Assembly (NCBI RefSeq): GCF_004217555.1
Contig: NZ_SHKW01000001.1
Span: forward strand, 1,302,001-1,366,000
Origin: Edaphobacter modestus
GTDB lineage: Bacteria > Acidobacteriota > Terriglobia > Terriglobales > Acidobacteriaceae
DNA length: 64,000 nt
Direction of reading: 5' to 3'
Of the stretch, positions 62,510-64,000 are shown one piece after another. The number at the start of each line of letters is the position of its first letter. Positions within the stretch are counted from its first letter, which is position 1. The notes under the pieces are model-generated. The model was not told the DNA's origin. It did no database searches and saw nothing but the letters and a program-made list of their open reading frames with translations. The translations under genes and the position numbers were made by a program.

Positions 62510-63583
62510 TCAGTAAGAGCTCGCGGACTCCGGAAGAAAGTAGAAGACGATGGCCAGAATTACATAGACGGCCAGAAGCTGCGTGCCCTCAAGCCAGTTT
62601 GTCTCCCCGTCAGCGGCGACCTGGCCCGTGATGAGGACCGAGAGAAAGATTGCCAGCACTTCAGCAGGGGAAAAGGCAAGGTTCATCGGACTGGGACCGA
62701 TGAAATGACTCAGGATGACAAGGAGCGGAGCAACCAGCAGTGCAATCTGCAGGCTGCTTCCGACGGCGATGCCGAAGGAGAGATCCATTTGATCCTTCAT
62801 CGCTGCGAGGACGGCTGTGCTGTGCTCCGCTGCGTTTCCGATGATGGCTACGACGATGACCCCGACAAAAATCTCGGTCATGCCGAAGGCCTTTGCCGCC
62901 TGCTGCACAGATCCGACAAGAATCTCGCTGATCCAGGCGATAAAGGCTGTAGCCGTAGCCAGTATGAGCACCGCTTTTCCCAAACTCCACACTGCATGCT
63001 TCTCTTCGTTCGATTCCGTGGATTTCCCCTGAAAGAGGCGCTTGTGCGTATAAAGAGAAAAAACGAGGTGGGCGGCGTACGCAAGAAGCAGGACGACTGC
63101 GATATCGAGCCCCAAGGCATTCTCGGGAACAACACTGCTCGGCGCTTGAAGATGATGGAATGCTGCGGGGACGATGAGTCCGATTGCAGCGAGTGTCAGG
63201 AGAACGGCTTGCGCACTGGCTGCTGTGGAGTTGAAGCGCTGCGTCTTGTGACGAAAACCTCCGGCAACCACCGACACGCCAAACACCAACAGGATATTGC
63301 CGATGATGGAGCCTGTCAGTGAAGCTTTGACGACGTCGTAAAGCCCCTTCTGGAGGGCTGCGATTGCAATAATCAGCTCAGCCGCATTGCCGAACGTTGC
63401 GTTCAGTAGTCCACCAATTCCCTCACCCGCATGATGCGCCACCTGCTCGGTTGCCTGGCCGAGGATACCTGCGAGCGGCACGATGGAGAGGCACGCTGCA
63501 ATGAAGATATAGGTATGGGCATCCGGCCTGAAGAATTCAAGCCCGATCGTTACCGGCACAAAGATCAGTAGCCATTTCAGCAT
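62510..63583 (-). CDS. cax: Ca2+/H+ antiporter of the CaCA/Cax family
   Basis: A 357-residue membrane protein with about ten helices. The two inverted alpha-repeat motifs with essential Glu are FGNAAELIIAIAALQKGLYD (about residue 65) and IGNAAEHSTAVLAAMKDQMD (about 250). Such proteins exchange cytosolic Ca2+ for H+ across the inner membrane. It starts at ATG 63583 and is a single gene in the window. Confidence 0.93.
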   Translation of the reverse strand: MLKWLLIFVPVTIGLEFFRPDAHTYIFIAACLSIVPLAGILGQATEQVAHHAGEGIGGLLNATFGNAAELIIAIAALQKGLYDVVKASLTGSIIGNILLVFGVSVVAGGFRHKTQRFNSTAASAQAVLLTLAAIGLIVPAAFHHLQAPSSVVPENALGLDIAVVLLLAYAAHLVFSLYTHKRLFQGKSTESNEEKHAVWSLGKAVLILATATAFIAWISEILVGSVQQAAKAFGMTEIFVGVIVVAIIGNAAEHSTAVLAAMKDQMDLSFGIAVGSSLQIALLVAPLLVILSHFIGPSPMNLAFSPAEVLAIFLSVLITGQVAADGETNWLEGTQLLAVYVILAIVFYFLPESASSY

Positions 63584-63784
63584 ATGCTGTATGCCAAAAT
63601 AGACGGCCCCGGAGGCTTACGCAACCATTTCGTGATCGAGGAGGCCAAGGTAATGCGGAACCCGGTGCGTGCAGCATCTGCGTTCCGTGGGCCGAATTTG
63701 TAACCATAAACGGAGCGATCTAATTTTTTGCGATCTAAAGCAGGCCTGCGATGCGGCTCACCGCAATTGGCCTCTCTGTTGTGC

Positions 63785-64000
63785 TCATCGGTGGGCTAGG
63801 CGAAGAGATTGCCAGGAGCCATCGGCGGTCCAACCTCCATCGACAGCGAGGGTGTGGCCGTTGATGAAGCCGCTCTGAGCGGGATCTGCGAGAAAGAGGA
63901 CGGCGCGGGCTATGTCGTCGGGGGTGGCGAAGCGGGCCATTGGGACGCGCCCGATGATGTCGTCATCGGTATAGGCGGAGTTGGCCTGGTCGAGGTGATC
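63785..64000 (-). CDS. Short-chain dehydrogenase/reductase, C-terminal part
   Basis: 72 codons of an SDR run off the right edge. The C-terminal end is readable: GRVPMARFATPDDIARAVLF, LADPAQSGFINGHTLAVDG, and GGWTADGSW. The catalytic Tyr/Lys and the Rossmann N-terminus are outside the window. The substrate cannot be told. Confidence 0.85.
   Translation of the reverse strand, partial: DHLDQANSAYTDDDIIGRVPMARFATPDDIARAVLFLADPAQSGFINGHTLAVDGGWTADGSWQSLRLAHR

Noticed and set aside
1..64000. CRISPR arrays, tRNA or rRNA genes, prophage or known defence operons
   Set aside because: No regularly spaced repeats, cloverleaf-type sequences, or integrase, capsid or defence genes were found by reading both strands; short tRNAs could still be missed without a scan.

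Overview
The window looks like a piece of chromosome from a soil Acidobacteriota (Terriglobia, Granulicella/Terriglobus/Edaphobacter-like). The reasons are moderate-to-high GC, two very large Oar-type TonB-dependent receptors with an N-terminal carboxypeptidase-regulatory domain, a sedolisin protease whose tail carries the membrane segments typical of this phylum, DUF4118 sensor kinases, a PEP-CTERM protein and a PQQ-dependent dehydrogenase paired with a c-type cytochrome. The assignment is inferred from family content, not from an rRNA marker; no rRNA or tRNA gene was seen.

Layout. 1-10.6 kb is mostly housekeeping: murB (cut by the left edge), a bacilliredoxin, an unusual NtrC-like protein without the sigma-54 contact loop, a secreted DUF885 peptidase-like protein, proC, heme A synthase, a secreted LEA-like 11-mer repeat protein, an ECF sigma factor with a small membrane partner, and ppk. 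10.6-19.3 kb has a sedolisin protease and a three-gene beta-oxidation operon preceded by a TetR-type palindrome. 19.5-29.7 kb is a polysaccharide-utilisation-like cluster: alginate-lyase-family protein, GH105, ROK regulator, GH2 and a TonB-dependent receptor. 29.8-37.4 kb has an M16 peptidase pair, glmU, an HD-GYP response regulator, a pterin carbinolamine dehydratase, recO and a ferredoxin.

37.5-53.5 kb is an accessory region full of damaged genes: yjbQ cut by an IS6-family remnant, a SRAP gene fused to a 72-bp copy of TonB-receptor sequence, a frameshifted small transporter, an outer-surface protein gene broken by a 116-bp tandem duplication, an ISNCY-type transposase remnant, and remnants of glutathione peroxidase, an SDR, an alpha/beta hydrolase and a nucleotidyltransferase. 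Embedded in it is an apparently intact module: a KdpDE-like two-component system, divergent to a TonB-dependent receptor, then a small unknown protein and an orphan response regulator. The intergenic region of that module holds two A-rich direct repeats that could be regulator sites.

53.5-64 kb returns to intact genes: folE with two tandem PTPS/QueD paralogues, a membrane glycosyltransferase, a TlpA-like thioredoxin lipoprotein, a GNAT acetyltransferase, a type III polyketide synthase, a PEP-CTERM protein, a dihaem cytochrome c overlapping a PQQ dehydrogenase gene, a Ca2+/H+ antiporter and the C-terminus of an SDR at the right edge.

No CRISPR array, prophage or clear new defence system was found. 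The least explained items are the TCS/TonB module in the decaying island, the loop-less NtrC-like regulator, the PQQ dehydrogenase lacking the expected catalytic Asp, and the gene-fragment fusions.
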